Shown piece after piece: positions 17,863-26,501 of a stretch of 54,051 nucleotides of DNA; the stretch's first letter is position 1; every line of letters begins with the position of its first letter. The DNA comes from CAYOLL01 sp964404765 [NCBI: uncultured Gemmatimonadota bacterium] (lineage in GTDB: Bacteria; 4572-55), in NCBI GenBank assembly GCA_964404765.1, contig CAYOLL010000022.1, forward strand, positions 1 through 54,051, in the 5' to 3' direction. Made by a program: the position numbers and the translations under genes. Below the pieces are notes generated by a model that was not told the origin of the DNA, did no database searches, and saw only the letters and a list, made by a program, of their open reading frames with translations.

Positions 17863-19317
17863 TTGAATATTCACCATCTCACCGCACACGAAATACGCGC
17901 CGCCATTGACCGGCGTGAATTAACCTGCCAACAAGTTGTCATCGCCTGCTTTGAACATATCCATACCAGAGAAAAGGACATCCACGCCTTTATCAGCTAT
18001 GATGAAGATGCGGCCATGCGAACCGCGCAAGCATTGGATGCGCGGCAGGCTAAAGGCGAGAAGCTCGGTCTGTTGGCTGGCATTCCCGTGATCCTCAAAG
18101 ATAATATTGTTACAAAAGATTTTATTACGACTTGCGGTTCGAAAATTCTGGAAAACTTTAAGCCGCCGTATAACGCCACCGCGGTCGAGCGCTTGTTGGC
18201 CGCCGATGCCATTATCATCGGCAAGGCCAATATGGACGAATTCGCCATGGGCTCGTCCACCGAAAACTCGGCCTTTGGCCCGTCGCATAATCCGTGGGAC
18301 TTGAGCAAAGTGCCGGGTGGTTCCAGCGGCGGTTCCGTGGCCGCGGTTGTGGCCGGCGAGGCGGTTCTGGGTCTGGGCTCGGAGACGGGCGGCTCGGTGC
18401 GGCAGCCGGCGGCGTTTTGTAATGCCGTGGGCGTCAAGCCGTCCTACGGGCGGGTGTCACGCTATGGCTTGGTGGCCTTTGCTTCGTCGCTGGATCAGAT
18501 CGGGCAGGTCGGGCGGGATGTGCAGGATGCGGCCACGCTGCTGCAAGTGATTGCCGGCCTCGATGAGCGCGACTCCACGTCTGCGCCGGTGGCCGTGCCC
18601 AATTATGCCGATTTTATGACCGGCGATATTCGCGGGCTGCGCATCGGCGTGCCGGTCGAGTATTTTGACGAAGGCTTAGACCCCGGCGTGGAAAAAGCGA
18701 TTCGCACGGCGATGGATGTATTGAAAAACGCCGGGGCAACATTTGTCGATGTCCAATTAAAACACGCTGCCTATTCGATTCCGACCTATTACATCATCGC
18801 CACTGCCGAAGCTTCGTCCAACCTGGCCCGCTACGATGGCGTCAAATACGGCTACCGCTCGCCCAACGCCAAAGATTTGAAGGAAATGTACCACGAAACG
18901 CGGCGGGAAGGCTTTGGCGCGGAAGTCAAGCGCCGCATCATGCTCGGCACGTATGTGCTGTCTGCCGGCTATTATGACGCTTATTACAAAAAGGCCCAGC
19001 AAGTCCGCGCCCTGATTAAGGCCGATTTTGAAGCGGCCTGGCAGCAATGCGATGTTATTTTGGCCCCGACTACGCCGACCGTAGCTTTTGGCCTGGGCGA
19101 AAAGGCCGACGATCCGCTGGCCATGTATTTATCCGATATTTACACCACCAGCGTCAATCTGGCCGGCATTCCGGCCATGAGCGTGCCATGCGGCTTTCAC
19201 AACAACCTGCCGGTCGGGATGCAGTTTTTAGCGCCGGTTTACAAGGAAGAAATCATGTTCAAGGCCGGCCATGCTTATCAACAGTTGACGGATTGGCATA
19301 AGCGATTTCCGGAATAA
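17863..19317 (+). CDS. gatA: Asp/Glu-tRNA amidotransferase subunit A
   Basis: Generates ammonia from glutamine and transfers it, with GatB and GatC, to Glu-tRNA(Gln) or Asp-tRNA(Asn). The 484-aa sequence carries the amidase triad: Lys in VILKDNI, cis-Ser in GGSSGGS and nucleophile Ser in ETGGSVRQPA. The start is TTG, placed 3 nt after TAGGAGCCCC; no ATG fits as well. gatB and gatC are not in this window, so the complex is encoded at separate sites. A small secreted-protein gene follows. Confidence 0.95.
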   Translation: MNIHHLTAHEIRAAIDRRELTCQQVVIACFEHIHTREKDIHAFISYDEDAAMRTAQALDARQAKGEKLGLLAGIPVILKDNIVTKDFITTCGSKILENFKPPYNATAVERLLAADAIIIGKANMDEFAMGSSTENSAFGPSHNPWDLSKVPGGSSGGSVAAVVAGEAVLGLGSETGGSVRQPAAFCNAVGVKPSYGRVSRYGLVAFASSLDQIGQVGRDVQDAATLLQVIAGLDERDSTSAPVAVPNYADFMTGDIRGLRIGVPVEYFDEGLDPGVEKAIRTAMDVLKNAGATFVDVQLKHAAYSIPTYYIIATAEASSNLARYDGVKYGYRSPNAKDLKEMYHETRREGFGAEVKRRIMLGTYVLSAGYYDAYYKKAQQVRALIKADFEAAWQQCDVILAPTTPTVAFGLGEKADDPLAMYLSDIYTTSVNLAGIPAMSVPCGFHNNLPVGMQFLAPVYKEEIMFKAGHAYQQLTDWHKRFPE

Positions 19318-19365
19318 TGCATGCATGGAACACGGATAAAACGGGAAAAGACGGATGGTTACGGT

Positions 19366-20046
19366 ATGGATTTTTTATCTGGCACATGTAAAATTATTGC
19401 GCTCTTATTCTTGTTCATGACCCAGCCATTATTTGCGGGCGATTATGACGACTATTTTGAGGGGTGCTTTTATGTCGAAGTAGAACCTAAATTAATCTAC
19501 AGAAAAGAGCCTACATACCCAGAAAAGATGTGGAAGGCCGGGTTAGAAAGCAAAGTATTGATTAAAGTTTTGATCGATACAACAGGGAATGTGCTTAAGA
19601 CAAAGCTTGTTAAAAAAGGTTTTGCTGACTTTGATTCCTCCGCAATGAAGGCCGCTATGGAGTGGAAATTCAGTCCTGCCAAGCAGAACGGTAAGCCTTT
19701 AATCATTCCTATGATGATTCCCATTGCTTTCTATCTTGATATAGACAGTATCCGTACAATTGAAAAGAGAACCTTCCGCCTCATCAAAGGTTTCTGGATT
19801 GACAAAGCGCACACCTTCGACAGCGAGCTTGTCGCCATTAAACCGGAAAGCGCAGCCTATCAAGCCGTTATCGCCCAAAAGCCGGAACTGAAGCCGTATT
19901 TTGCCCTGGACCCGCAAGTCATCGTCAACATCGGCAAGTACTCCATCGAAACCAATTTCAACGGCAAGGAAAAGCTCTCGCCGGATGAGTTGAAGAAGAT
20001 TCTGGAAGAGCCAATGAAGTTTCAAGTTTCAAGGAAATTGATATGA
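19366..20046 (+). CDS. TonB C-terminal domain protein with signal peptide
   Basis: A 226-aa exported protein. A signal peptide (residues 1-24, ending in PLFAG) is followed by a TonB-type domain: KLIYRKEPTYPEKMWKAGLESKVLIKVLIDTTGNVLKTKLV, then AMEWKFSPAKQNGKPL. The usual N-terminal membrane anchor and proline-rich linker are absent, so it may be a periplasmic TonB-like protein. The C-terminal 80 residues or so are not recognised. The start was chosen at 19366 for the signal peptide; an in-frame ATG at 19321 would add 15 hydrophilic residues. The stop overlaps the next start (ATGA). Confidence 0.75.
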   Translation: MDFLSGTCKIIALLFLFMTQPLFAGDYDDYFEGCFYVEVEPKLIYRKEPTYPEKMWKAGLESKVLIKVLIDTTGNVLKTKLVKKGFADFDSSAMKAAMEWKFSPAKQNGKPLIIPMMIPIAFYLDIDSIRTIEKRTFRLIKGFWIDKAHTFDSELVAIKPESAAYQAVIAQKPELKPYFALDPQVIVNIGKYSIETNFNGKEKLSPDELKKILEEPMKFQVSRKLI

Positions 20047-20300
20047 GCCGCGCACGTTTGAATTACTGGTTGGATAAAATTACGTTTACGCTGATGAAGC
20101 TTGATCCGGACTGTAAAATTGCAGTTACGTTTGATACGCACGAAGATAACGATGCTTACGTGACCGTTAGTAGTCATCTGTCGCGCGCCGAAATTATTGA
20201 GGTTGCTCGACCCCTGACGGTCGACGCGCTCAATGAAGATTGGGCAATACTCATCTTCACCCGTAAATTAGAAGAAAACACTCAACTGGCTATCAACTAA
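20043..20300 (+). CDS. Small hypothetical protein
   Basis: An 85-aa acidic soluble protein of unknown family. Translation is coupled to the TonB-like gene by a 4-nt overlap, and the REC-kinase gene begins 4 nt after its stop. The tight packing supports a real gene in a three-gene operon. Confidence 0.6.
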   Translation: MSRARLNYWLDKITFTLMKLDPDCKIAVTFDTHEDNDAYVTVSSHLSRAEIIEVARPLTVDALNEDWAILIFTRKLEENTQLAIN

Positions 20301-20304
20301 CACT

Positions 20305-21393
20305 ATGCCCACAAAAATTTTGATCGTCGAAGACGAACCCGCCATACGTATGCAAGTGGCAGAGTTCATCCGCATGAACGGCTATGAAGCTTTTGAAGCG
20401 GCCAATGGCCAGCTCGGTATTGAATTGGCCAAAACTCTGCGCCCGGATTTGATTATTTCCGATATTCAAATGCCGCTTATGAGCGGTTTTGACGTGCTTA
20501 AGGCTGTACGACAAACACCGGAAATTGCGGCCACGCCTTTCATATTTTTGACCGCCCAATCGGCGTATACCTTTGTCCGTCAGGGTATGGATATCGGCGC
20601 GGACGATTACCTGACTAAACCTTTTTCGTTAACGCAGCTTTTAAAGGCCATCACGACCCGTTTAGCCAAACACGAGGCGGTCATCCGGCAATATGTCTCC
20701 AAAATAAAAGAGCGCGAACAGGAGTTGAATCATACGTTGACTCAGGTGCGGGAGTTAACGACGCTGTCAACGCAAACAAGTTTGGAAAAAGACACGTTAT
20801 TGCATGAAATTCATCATCGCGTCAAAAATAATTTGCAAATCATCAACAGTCTACTGAGCCTGCAGGCGGAGTATATTCATGATCCGATGATGCTCAATAT
20901 TTTAAAGAATAGCCAGAGCCGGATTTATTCATTGGCCTTGATTCAGGAGCACTTCTATCAGTCAAAAGATTTTGCGCATATTGATATGAAAAGTTTTGGC
21001 GAGGAAATGGTTAATAATCTGGTTCACTTTTTTCGCGGTGGCCTCAATCCAATTGACCTGGATATTCACATTGACGAAGTTGTTTTTAAAATTGAAACCG
21101 CAATTCCCTGCGGCTTGATATTAAACGAACTGGTCTCGAATTCTATTAAACATGCTTTTCCAAGTTACTTGACTTTGCCGACCCGTCAAATTTCGGTTGG
21201 ACTTAAAGCCGTATCGTCAACACAATACGAATTGATGGTTGGACATAATGGGGCGGTATTACCGCCCGAAGCAGAACAGGCGCCGCGCTTTGGCTTACAG
21301 CTTGTCAATTTACTGGTGCAGCAGATTGGTGGTGTTTTGCGGATTGAGCGTGAGCCGCAACAATGTTTTATGGTTACATTTCCCGTCCGCTAA
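20305..21393 (+). CDS. Response regulator fused to HisKA_2-type histidine kinase
   Basis: A 362-aa signalling protein in REC-then-kinase order. The REC domain (1-120) has acidic residues near VEDE, phospho-acceptor Asp53 in IISDIQMP and Lys in LTKPF. A coiled coil (about 130-165) leads to a HisKA_2 segment, LLHEIHHRVKNNLQIINSLLSLQAE, with the phospho-His in the first His pair. The ATPase domain has the N box LNELVSNSIKHAF, but the following G1 motif reads GHNGAVLPPE, with His in place of the expected Asp. ATP binding may be altered. It lies 4 nt after the previous gene. Confidence 0.88.
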   Translation: MPTKILIVEDEPAIRMQVAEFIRMNGYEAFEAANGQLGIELAKTLRPDLIISDIQMPLMSGFDVLKAVRQTPEIAATPFIFLTAQSAYTFVRQGMDIGADDYLTKPFSLTQLLKAITTRLAKHEAVIRQYVSKIKEREQELNHTLTQVRELTTLSTQTSLEKDTLLHEIHHRVKNNLQIINSLLSLQAEYIHDPMMLNILKNSQSRIYSLALIQEHFYQSKDFAHIDMKSFGEEMVNNLVHFFRGGLNPIDLDIHIDEVVFKIETAIPCGLILNELVSNSIKHAFPSYLTLPTRQISVGLKAVSSTQYELMVGHNGAVLPPEAEQAPRFGLQLVNLLVQQIGGVLRIEREPQQCFMVTFPVR

Positions 21394-21448
21394 TAACGTC
21401 CCCTCTCTTGTTCCAAGCCACTTTTAGAGCGGTTCTCTCTTCTCCAAA

Positions 21449-22582
21449 TCAATCAACTGCTAAAATATCCAGAAGCTCGCGGTAGGCATTGTTAAGCAGC
21501 ATCGCATGGTCGTGCGCCAGTTTTTCAAAATCTTTACCCAATACTGAAAACATATCCGGATGGTAACGCGCCATTAATTTGCGGTAAGCTTTCCGGATTT
21601 TGGCTACATCGGTAGTCGGCTGAATTTCCAGTGTCCGGCAATGCTTTTCAATTAAAGCCGACCGCAAAGCGGCATCGGTTTTTTCTGCTTCGGCTGTCGA
21701 AGGGCGGGGCGGCTGTTTGTTATCGAACAATTCTTCGCCACAAGCCGCGCACTGATAGATTCTGTTGGGATCAATCGGTCCGATTCGGTTGAGCGCGTCA
21801 CAATTGCTGCAGTGTATGGTTGTGCCGGTTTTCGTTTCGGCTTCAGTCGGGGTATTTTCCGTAGACGGCTTGGGCGATGCCGCCGGTGTTTGCGAAAAAT
21901 GGTGATAGTCTATTACATATTGGTTGTAGGTCAGCAGGGCTCGTTTTTCCAGAATCGGATAATACTTTGCCCGATACTCACGCAGCCGATTGACGAAATC
22001 GATGAAAACCCGTGCGGTTTCATTAATGACAATCCACTCAATGCCGGCGGCCACAAAGCTGTAAGAATACACCAGCACGATTTTAATCAACAAAAATGAA
22101 AAAATAATATAGACGAACTCGGTGGCGTGATTTTGAAACGGCAGGGCAATAATGGCCGGAATTAATCGAAAAAGCATGGTGATATCTAAGGGATCCGCCG
22201 GAAAAGTCGCCGCCAGATTTTTAAATGTTTCTGCGTAATGTGGCTGACCGCTTAGAATGCTTTCGGCGCAGGGAATACTCAGTTGAATGGCAATCAGACC
22301 CGTCACCAGATAGTCGGAGTTGCTGATGCACCAGCGGTAAGAATTCGCCAGGCCAATCCAAATTAGCACAATCAGAAGAATTCCGCCCAAAGGGTTTTTA
22401 TCCAGCGCTTCATGGACAAAGCTTTGGATGTGTCCCACATGTGGCAACAGCACATAGAACAAAATTTCGATCACTAATCCGATGAACAACAATAACGACA
22501 GAAAGCTCAGATTGTGCTGTTTGTTTATTATTCGCCATAATTCTGCAATGGTAAAATTAAGCGGTTGCGGCTGCTCTTCCAT
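21449..22582 (-). CDS. Membrane-anchored J-domain protein with zinc ribbon
   Basis: A 377-aa protein. Residues 1-210 hold about five membrane segments. A zinc-ribbon-like CSNCDALNRIGPIDPNRIYQCAACG follows, then a C-terminal J domain with HPD in ARYHPDMFSVLG. It probably recruits an Hsp70 to the membrane. The start at 22582 was chosen because it falls 13 nt after the thioesterase stop; the frame is open upstream to 22702 but would overlap that gene. No DnaK gene is nearby. Function beyond Hsp70 recruitment is unknown. Confidence 0.8.
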   Translation of the reverse strand: MEEQPQPLNFTIAELWRIINKQHNLSFLSLLLFIGLVIEILFYVLLPHVGHIQSFVHEALDKNPLGGILLIVLIWIGLANSYRWCISNSDYLVTGLIAIQLSIPCAESILSGQPHYAETFKNLAATFPADPLDITMLFRLIPAIIALPFQNHATEFVYIIFSFLLIKIVLVYSYSFVAAGIEWIVINETARVFIDFVNRLREYRAKYYPILEKRALLTYNQYVIDYHHFSQTPAASPKPSTENTPTEAETKTGTTIHCSNCDALNRIGPIDPNRIYQCAACGEELFDNKQPPRPSTAEAEKTDAALRSALIEKHCRTLEIQPTTDVAKIRKAYRKLMARYHPDMFSVLGKDFEKLAHDHAMLLNNAYRELLDILAVD

Positions 22583-22595
22583 TAAAAATTGACCC

Positions 22596-23051
22596 TCAGG
22601 CAAGTTGCTCTGTGACAGGTGGGTTGACGGGCTCGGTCGGGTCAAACAGGTGGGAAATTTCTTCCGGGATTGGCAAGGGGCGGCCATTTTCAAGCCTGAC
22701 AAATACCCAATCGGTATAGCCTTTGGCTAAGAGCTTGCCGTCGTTATCCCGCTTAACTTCATACTGCCGCATGGAGCGTGCTTTGCGGGCATTGTTCACC
22801 CAGGTTATTACGGTGATGGCGTCCCCTTCAAAAGCCGGTCGCAAATACTCGATGTGATGCTCCGCCACGACCCAGGTCGCGCCTGCTGCGCGGGTGGCTT
22901 CCGTGCAACCCACTGCGTCGGAATGCCGAATAGCAGCCTCTAACATCCATTTCATGTACTCCAGATTGTTCACATGATTATTGGCGTCAATAGCGGATGG
23001 TAAAACCGTGAGCTTATATTCGTAGGATAAGGGCATTTGATTCTCAATCAA
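22596..23051 (-). CDS. Acyl-CoA thioesterase (4HBT hotdog fold)
   Basis: A 151-aa single-hotdog enzyme that hydrolyses acyl-CoA or acyl-ACP thioesters. The family signature IDANNHVNNLEYMKWMLEAA is near the N-terminus, with WVVAEHHIEYLRPAFEGD downstream, as in YbgC/FadM-like and plant-type acyl-ACP thioesterases. Length is normal. It is the first gene of a minus-strand pair with the J-domain protein. The upstream region carries nested palindromes rather than a clear promoter. Confidence 0.88.
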   Translation of the reverse strand: MIENQMPLSYEYKLTVLPSAIDANNHVNNLEYMKWMLEAAIRHSDAVGCTEATRAAGATWVVAEHHIEYLRPAFEGDAITVITWVNNARKARSMRQYEVKRDNDGKLLAKGYTDWVFVRLENGRPLPIPEEISHLFDPTEPVNPPVTEQLA

Positions 23052-23061
23052 CTTTGAAGTT

Positions 23062-23366
23062 CATCTGAACGTATCCGCTCAAAAAATCAGGGTAATCTTG
23101 CGAAGGTTTACACCGCAAACCGTTGACAATCTTGAAAATATTGTACTAGTCAACAACCTCTTGAACACTTCCACAGTTTTGATCGGATGTCATTCTGAAG
23201 GAATCTTTTAACGGGGTTTGTACAAGCTTGCAAAAAGATTCCTTCGGAATGACAGTGTTCGACAAATCGTTGACTAGTACACAATCTTGAAAATATTGAC
23301 TTCCGCGCCAGGTATAACCTTTGCAAAGTTTGCTTTACCCGGACTATTGAGCGATACATCTGAAAC
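23062..23366. repeat. Degenerate P1 palindrome interrupted by P2
   Basis: Outer imperfect arms include GGGTAATCTTGCGAAGGTTT on the left and AACCTTTGCAAAGTTTG..TTTACCC on the right, extended by GTATCCGCTCA / TGAGCGATAC. A second palindrome (P2, 23144-23280) is inserted in its centre. Confidence 0.7.
23144..23280. repeat. Palindromic element P2, copy 1
   Basis: Arms TACTAGTCAACAACCT / GTTGACTAGTAC with an inner hairpin GTCATTCTGAAGGAATC / GATTCCTTCGGAATGAC. It is flanked by an exact 18-nt direct repeat ACAATCTTGAAAATATTG (23126-23143 and 23281-23298), which looks like a target-site duplication. Confidence 0.9.
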
Positions 23367-23534
23367 GTTGCAAGTTAAGAAAAGTCTTGCGAACGTCAAT
23401 GAATATTTGCAGGTTGATGGCAGGAATTTTTTGCCGATTAAATCCAATCTGCTTGACGTAAGCCTAATCTTACGCTATAAAATTAAGTGAGCATCATTTT
23501 TTCACGCTGATATGATTCCGGGAGTCATCCAAGA

Positions 23535-23903
23535 ATGATACCGCAAGCGGCAGAGTCGATCCTGAATTTAAACACGCTAAAGACCCTAAAAGACCTTGAT
23601 AAGCTTGCGCCGGGATTCTTTGCGGATTTGGTACATACATTTAGCGCCGACTCCATCCGCATGATTGACGCAATGATGCAGGCCGTTTATGAGCAAAACA
23701 TGGAAGTCTTCTGCAAAGAAGCGCATGGTTTTAAAGGTATGGCCGGCAACCTGGGCGCACAGGCGCTATTCACACTATGTGCCCGGTTGGAATCCCTGGC
23801 CAGAGCAAACAACATTTCCGAAATTACTGCGCTTCTCGATCCGTTGCGGCAGCTTAATGCACAAACCATCGCTGCTTTTGATGCCGCAAATGCCGCAGCT
23901 TAG
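23535..23903 (+). CDS. HPt domain phosphotransfer protein
   Basis: A 122-aa single-domain histidine phosphotransfer protein that shuttles phosphoryl groups between a hybrid kinase and a response regulator. The phospho-His is His64 in KEAHGFKGMAGNLGA, in the expected helix. The rest is a four-helix bundle with no added domain. A REC-kinase is encoded 2 kb upstream, but pairing is only a possibility. The upstream gap is filled with palindromes. Its stop overlaps the 3' end of the convergent 60-aa gene by 4 nt. Confidence 0.88.
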   Translation: MIPQAAESILNLNTLKTLKDLDKLAPGFFADLVHTFSADSIRMIDAMMQAVYEQNMEVFCKEAHGFKGMAGNLGAQALFTLCARLESLARANNISEITALLDPLRQLNAQTIAAFDAANAAA

Positions 23904-24082
23904 AAAAGCGTTTGCGATGCCGGCGATTCCGGATTGTGTCGGGTTAGCGAGATAAATTCGGCGTAAGGGTGATCTTTAAGATAAGCCAGCAGCGCCAGAA
24001 ACTCATTGATTTCGCGCACAGCCAGCGTACGGCGTTGGTTCTTTTCTTCAAAGACGACGGTATATAACAAATGCGTTTCCAT
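23900..24082 (-). CDS. Small hypothetical protein
   Basis: A 60-aa protein of unknown family with a short helical core, EINEFLALLAYLKDHPYAEFISLTR. A strong ribosome site, GGAGGG, lies 4 nt before ATG, which supports expression. It is divergent from the Xre-type regulator across a 101-nt AT-rich gap with an inverted repeat. It may be a target of that regulator. Confidence 0.6.
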   Translation of the reverse strand: METHLLYTVVFEEKNQRRTLAVREINEFLALLAYLKDHPYAEFISLTRHNPESPASQTLF

Positions 24083-24123
24083 AAACCCTCCAATATTAAG
24101 TGCATAATAAATTAATTAATTGA

Positions 24124-24147
24124 GTATAAATTTAAACAATTTTATAC
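24124..24147. promoter_or_regulatory. Candidate operator between divergent genes
   Basis: Inverted repeat GTATAAA-N10-TTTATAC in the only gap between the 60-aa gene (minus) and the Xre regulator gene (plus). Position and symmetry suit binding by that HTH protein. No direct evidence. Confidence 0.35.
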
Positions 24148-24183
24148 GCATGTCAACTGAAAATTGCTAAATTACATATAATT

Positions 24184-24585
24184 ATGATTACAGAAACGCT
24201 TGGACAACGGGTCAAACTTTTACGGGGGAAATTATCTCAGGACGAGTTTGGCCAAAAGTATCATTTAAGTCGGACCCAATTGGCCTATCTGGAGCAAGAT
24301 CGGTTGAAAAATAGGGAAAAGCTGGAGGCGACACTGCGTCAGATTACCGGCGACGACGAGGAGCTCTATACTTGGTTGTTTACCGGCGCAAAAACATCGC
24401 CGCAACGCACGGTTTACCCAAGTTTTGATCCGAACGCGTCGCAACTGCTAAAAGACAGCGCGGATGGGGAACCGGCTCGGGATATTATCCAAAAATACTT
24501 TGTGCTGTATCCGGAGCGGGAAAAGCGGTTTGCCGAACTGATCCGGCAGGGGCGAATTGAGTATCTTTTTAAGCTGGTTGAGTAA
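24184..24585 (+). CDS. Xre-type HTH transcriptional regulator
   Basis: A 133-aa protein. Residues 5-60 are a lambda-repressor-like HTH: LGQRVKLLRGKLSQDEFGQKYHLSRTQLAYLEQDRLKNR. The rest is a short helical tail of unknown role, ending in a conserved-looking basic helix. Base composition and position suggest a stand-alone regulator that may control itself and the divergent 60-aa gene. A bidirectional terminator follows at 24627. Confidence 0.8.
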   Translation: MITETLGQRVKLLRGKLSQDEFGQKYHLSRTQLAYLEQDRLKNREKLEATLRQITGDDEELYTWLFTGAKTSPQRTVYPSFDPNASQLLKDSADGEPARDIIQKYFVLYPEREKRFAELIRQGRIEYLFKLVE

Positions 24586-24626
24586 AAATTTGAGCGGCTA
24601 CGTTTGAAGAAAATCCTGCTGTAATT

Positions 24627-24667
24627 AAAAAGACCTTCAAGGTTTTGGAAACCTTGAAGGTCTTTTT
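24627..24667. terminator. Bidirectional terminator
   Basis: Perfect 19-bp inverted repeat with a 3-nt loop: AAAAAGACCTTCAAGGTTT / AAACCTTGAAGGTCTTTTT. It separates the convergent regulator and coiled-coil genes. Confidence 0.92.
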
Positions 24668-24702
24668 GTTTGTAGCCGTAGTTTTTGCAGCGTCAGCGGG
24701 AG

Positions 24703-25374
24703 CTACTGCGCCAGAACAACAAAAGCCAGCACCGCCGTAGTAATTCCGAAAATAGAGGCTGTGCGCTTCCAGAAGGCTTTGGCTTTAGCAATTTTGGTCA
24801 TCTTTTTCAGACCGTCTTCCAGTTTAGTGACTTTGGCCTGCTCGTTCTTTTTTTCGGCTTCCAGATTGTCAATTTGGTGGTCCAACTCATCCGTCTTTTT
24901 ATTTAGCGCTTCAATTTCCTGCTTATAACTTTCCTGCATCGTCGTATAATTGTGCACAATACCTTCATAATCTTTGACTTGCGAACCGATGGTATCGGAG
25001 AGCGCCTGACTCAAATCCAGCTTGGCCCCGCTCATGGTCACCTGAGCGCGCAGGTTATCATTCAGCTTTTTAAGAATGCGGTTTTGCTCGGCATAGTGAT
25101 TAATCACGTCCTCCTGGAGCGGAACGCGGACTTTGACCAAATGGGTATAATCACGGGCCAGCAGCGGCGGAATCACAAAACCGATATTCTTGTTGTGATC
25201 GCCAACAGTGAGCACGCTGTCGTTCTGGACCAGCTCCAGCGTCATGATGCTGTCCGGAAACAGCGGCTCAATGGTCGCGTCCGGCATTTTCTCCTGACAA
25301 TTGGCGTTCGGCGCCCAACTGCTTAACACGCTCATTAAGAAAATCATGCAGCCGACGATAGGTGTACGAATCAT
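24703..25374 (-). CDS. Exported coiled-coil protein with C-terminal membrane segment
   Basis: A 223-aa protein with an N-terminal signal (residues 1-26), a long coiled coil (about 95-195, rich in E, K, Q, L heptads) and a C-terminal hydrophobic segment (IFGITTAVLAFVVLA). No family is recognised. Its first 107 nt overlap the 3' end of the upstream coiled-coil gene in another frame, an arrangement that recalls embedded phage spanin genes, but no other phage gene is nearby. Confidence 0.7.
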   Translation of the reverse strand: MIRTPIVGCMIFLMSVLSSWAPNANCQEKMPDATIEPLFPDSIMTLELVQNDSVLTVGDHNKNIGFVIPPLLARDYTHLVKVRVPLQEDVINHYAEQNRILKKLNDNLRAQVTMSGAKLDLSQALSDTIGSQVKDYEGIVHNYTTMQESYKQEIEALNKKTDELDHQIDNLEAEKKNEQAKVTKLEDGLKKMTKIAKAKAFWKRTASIFGITTAVLAFVVLAQ

Positions 25375-25837
25375 ATTGGCTCCACCTCTCCTGTTGTTGC
25401 TTTTCCTGCTCCGTGAGCAGCGCTTTAAGTTGGTCGTCCGCCTCGCGCAGGGTCGCCTCTAACTGAGAGGATGCGCTGCGTAGTTTGACTAATTCAACAT
25501 CTTTTTCGCCCAGGCTTTGTTTTAATCGGGAAATCGACGCATCTTTGCTGGACAGAGAATTTTTCAATATTTTGATAGACTCTTCGGTCGCTTGACGCCC
25601 GTTCTGCAAAGAGACAATGGAGGCATCCAAAGAATCCACACGTTGCTCACTGGCCGCCCGTTCCGCTTCCAGCTTTTGATTAACCGCCGTCAGCGAGTCA
25701 AGCTGCCGGCTGACATCCGCATTGATATCTTTGATTTTCTCACTATCCGAACGCGAAGAATGGCCGGCGTAATACGAAATTAATGCCACAATAATGACCA
25801 GGCCGACAAGGTACAGCAATTGTTTGGACGCTTCCAT
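25268..25837 (-). CDS. Inner-membrane-anchored coiled-coil protein
   Basis: A 189-aa protein with one N-terminal membrane anchor (LLYLVGLVIIVALISYYAG) and a continuous coiled coil covering residues 30-150, likely outside the membrane. No enzyme motif is present. The start follows GGAGGCGC. It overlaps the next gene by 107 nt, so the two are probably made together and may interact. Family unknown. Confidence 0.7.
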   Translation of the reverse strand: MEASKQLLYLVGLVIIVALISYYAGHSSRSDSEKIKDINADVSRQLDSLTAVNQKLEAERAASEQRVDSLDASIVSLQNGRQATEESIKILKNSLSSKDASISRLKQSLGEKDVELVKLRSASSQLEATLREADDQLKALLTEQEKQQQERWSQYDSYTYRRLHDFLNERVKQLGAERQLSGENAGRDH

Positions 25838-26105
25838 AGCGCCTCCTTTCCCCGTCTTTAAGATAAATTATGGCGGGAGTGGATTCCGTGTAAATGAAGC
25901 AAGGCTTCCCCGATATTGTTCTTAATGATAGCGGACAAATTTCGGGCTGTCAAGCGATTTATCATGTGAGAATACGGGTTTATGAAACCAACCGGATGAA
26001 CCTGATTCCAACAAGCCCGCATAAGGATTTCTTGACAATTGTTCTGCCAAAGCGTATTAATAAACATCAACCGCCCGGTAAAATAAAAAAACGGAGATCA
26101 ACGTC

Positions 26106-26501
26106 ATGCCAACACTGGAATGGATCGGCAAAGAAAAAGTCATTAACCATCATTTGGATGTGTCCTTTCGCATCTTGCAGCCAAAATACGCCTTTGCGGC
26201 GAACGGTTCGCCGGACAACGCCGGGCCGACCCACAAGATCATTCACGGCGACAACTTAGAAGCGCTCAAGGCCCTGCTGCCCTATTACGAAAACCGCGTC
26301 AAGTGCATCTACATTGACCCGCCTTACAATACCGGCAACGAAAGCTGGGTTTATAACGATAACGTCAATCATCCCAAGATTAAAAAGTGGCTGGGTCAGG
26401 TGGTGGGCAAGGAAGGCGAGGATTTGTCCCGCCACGACAAATGGCTGTGCATGATGTATCCGCGCTTGAAAGCTTTCTGGAAGTTTTGTTGTTGCACCTG
26501 A
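26106..26501 (+). pseudogene. 5' fragment of a type III-like adenine methyltransferase (mod)
   Basis: Encodes only the N-terminal 120 residues or so of a DNA adenine methyltransferase of the Mod type, including IIHGDNLEALKALLPYYENRVKCIYIDPPYNTGN (motif IV DPPY). A normal protein continues for several hundred residues with the SAM-binding motif; here sequence homology stops after MMYPRLK at about 26470. The frame then enters a DUF29 fragment out of frame and terminates at 26501. No remainder of the methyltransferase or restriction gene exists in the window. Confidence 0.8.

Noticed and set aside
24703-25837. Prophage remnant suggested by spanin-like gene overlap
   Set aside because: No lysis, capsid, tail or integrase genes are found nearby.
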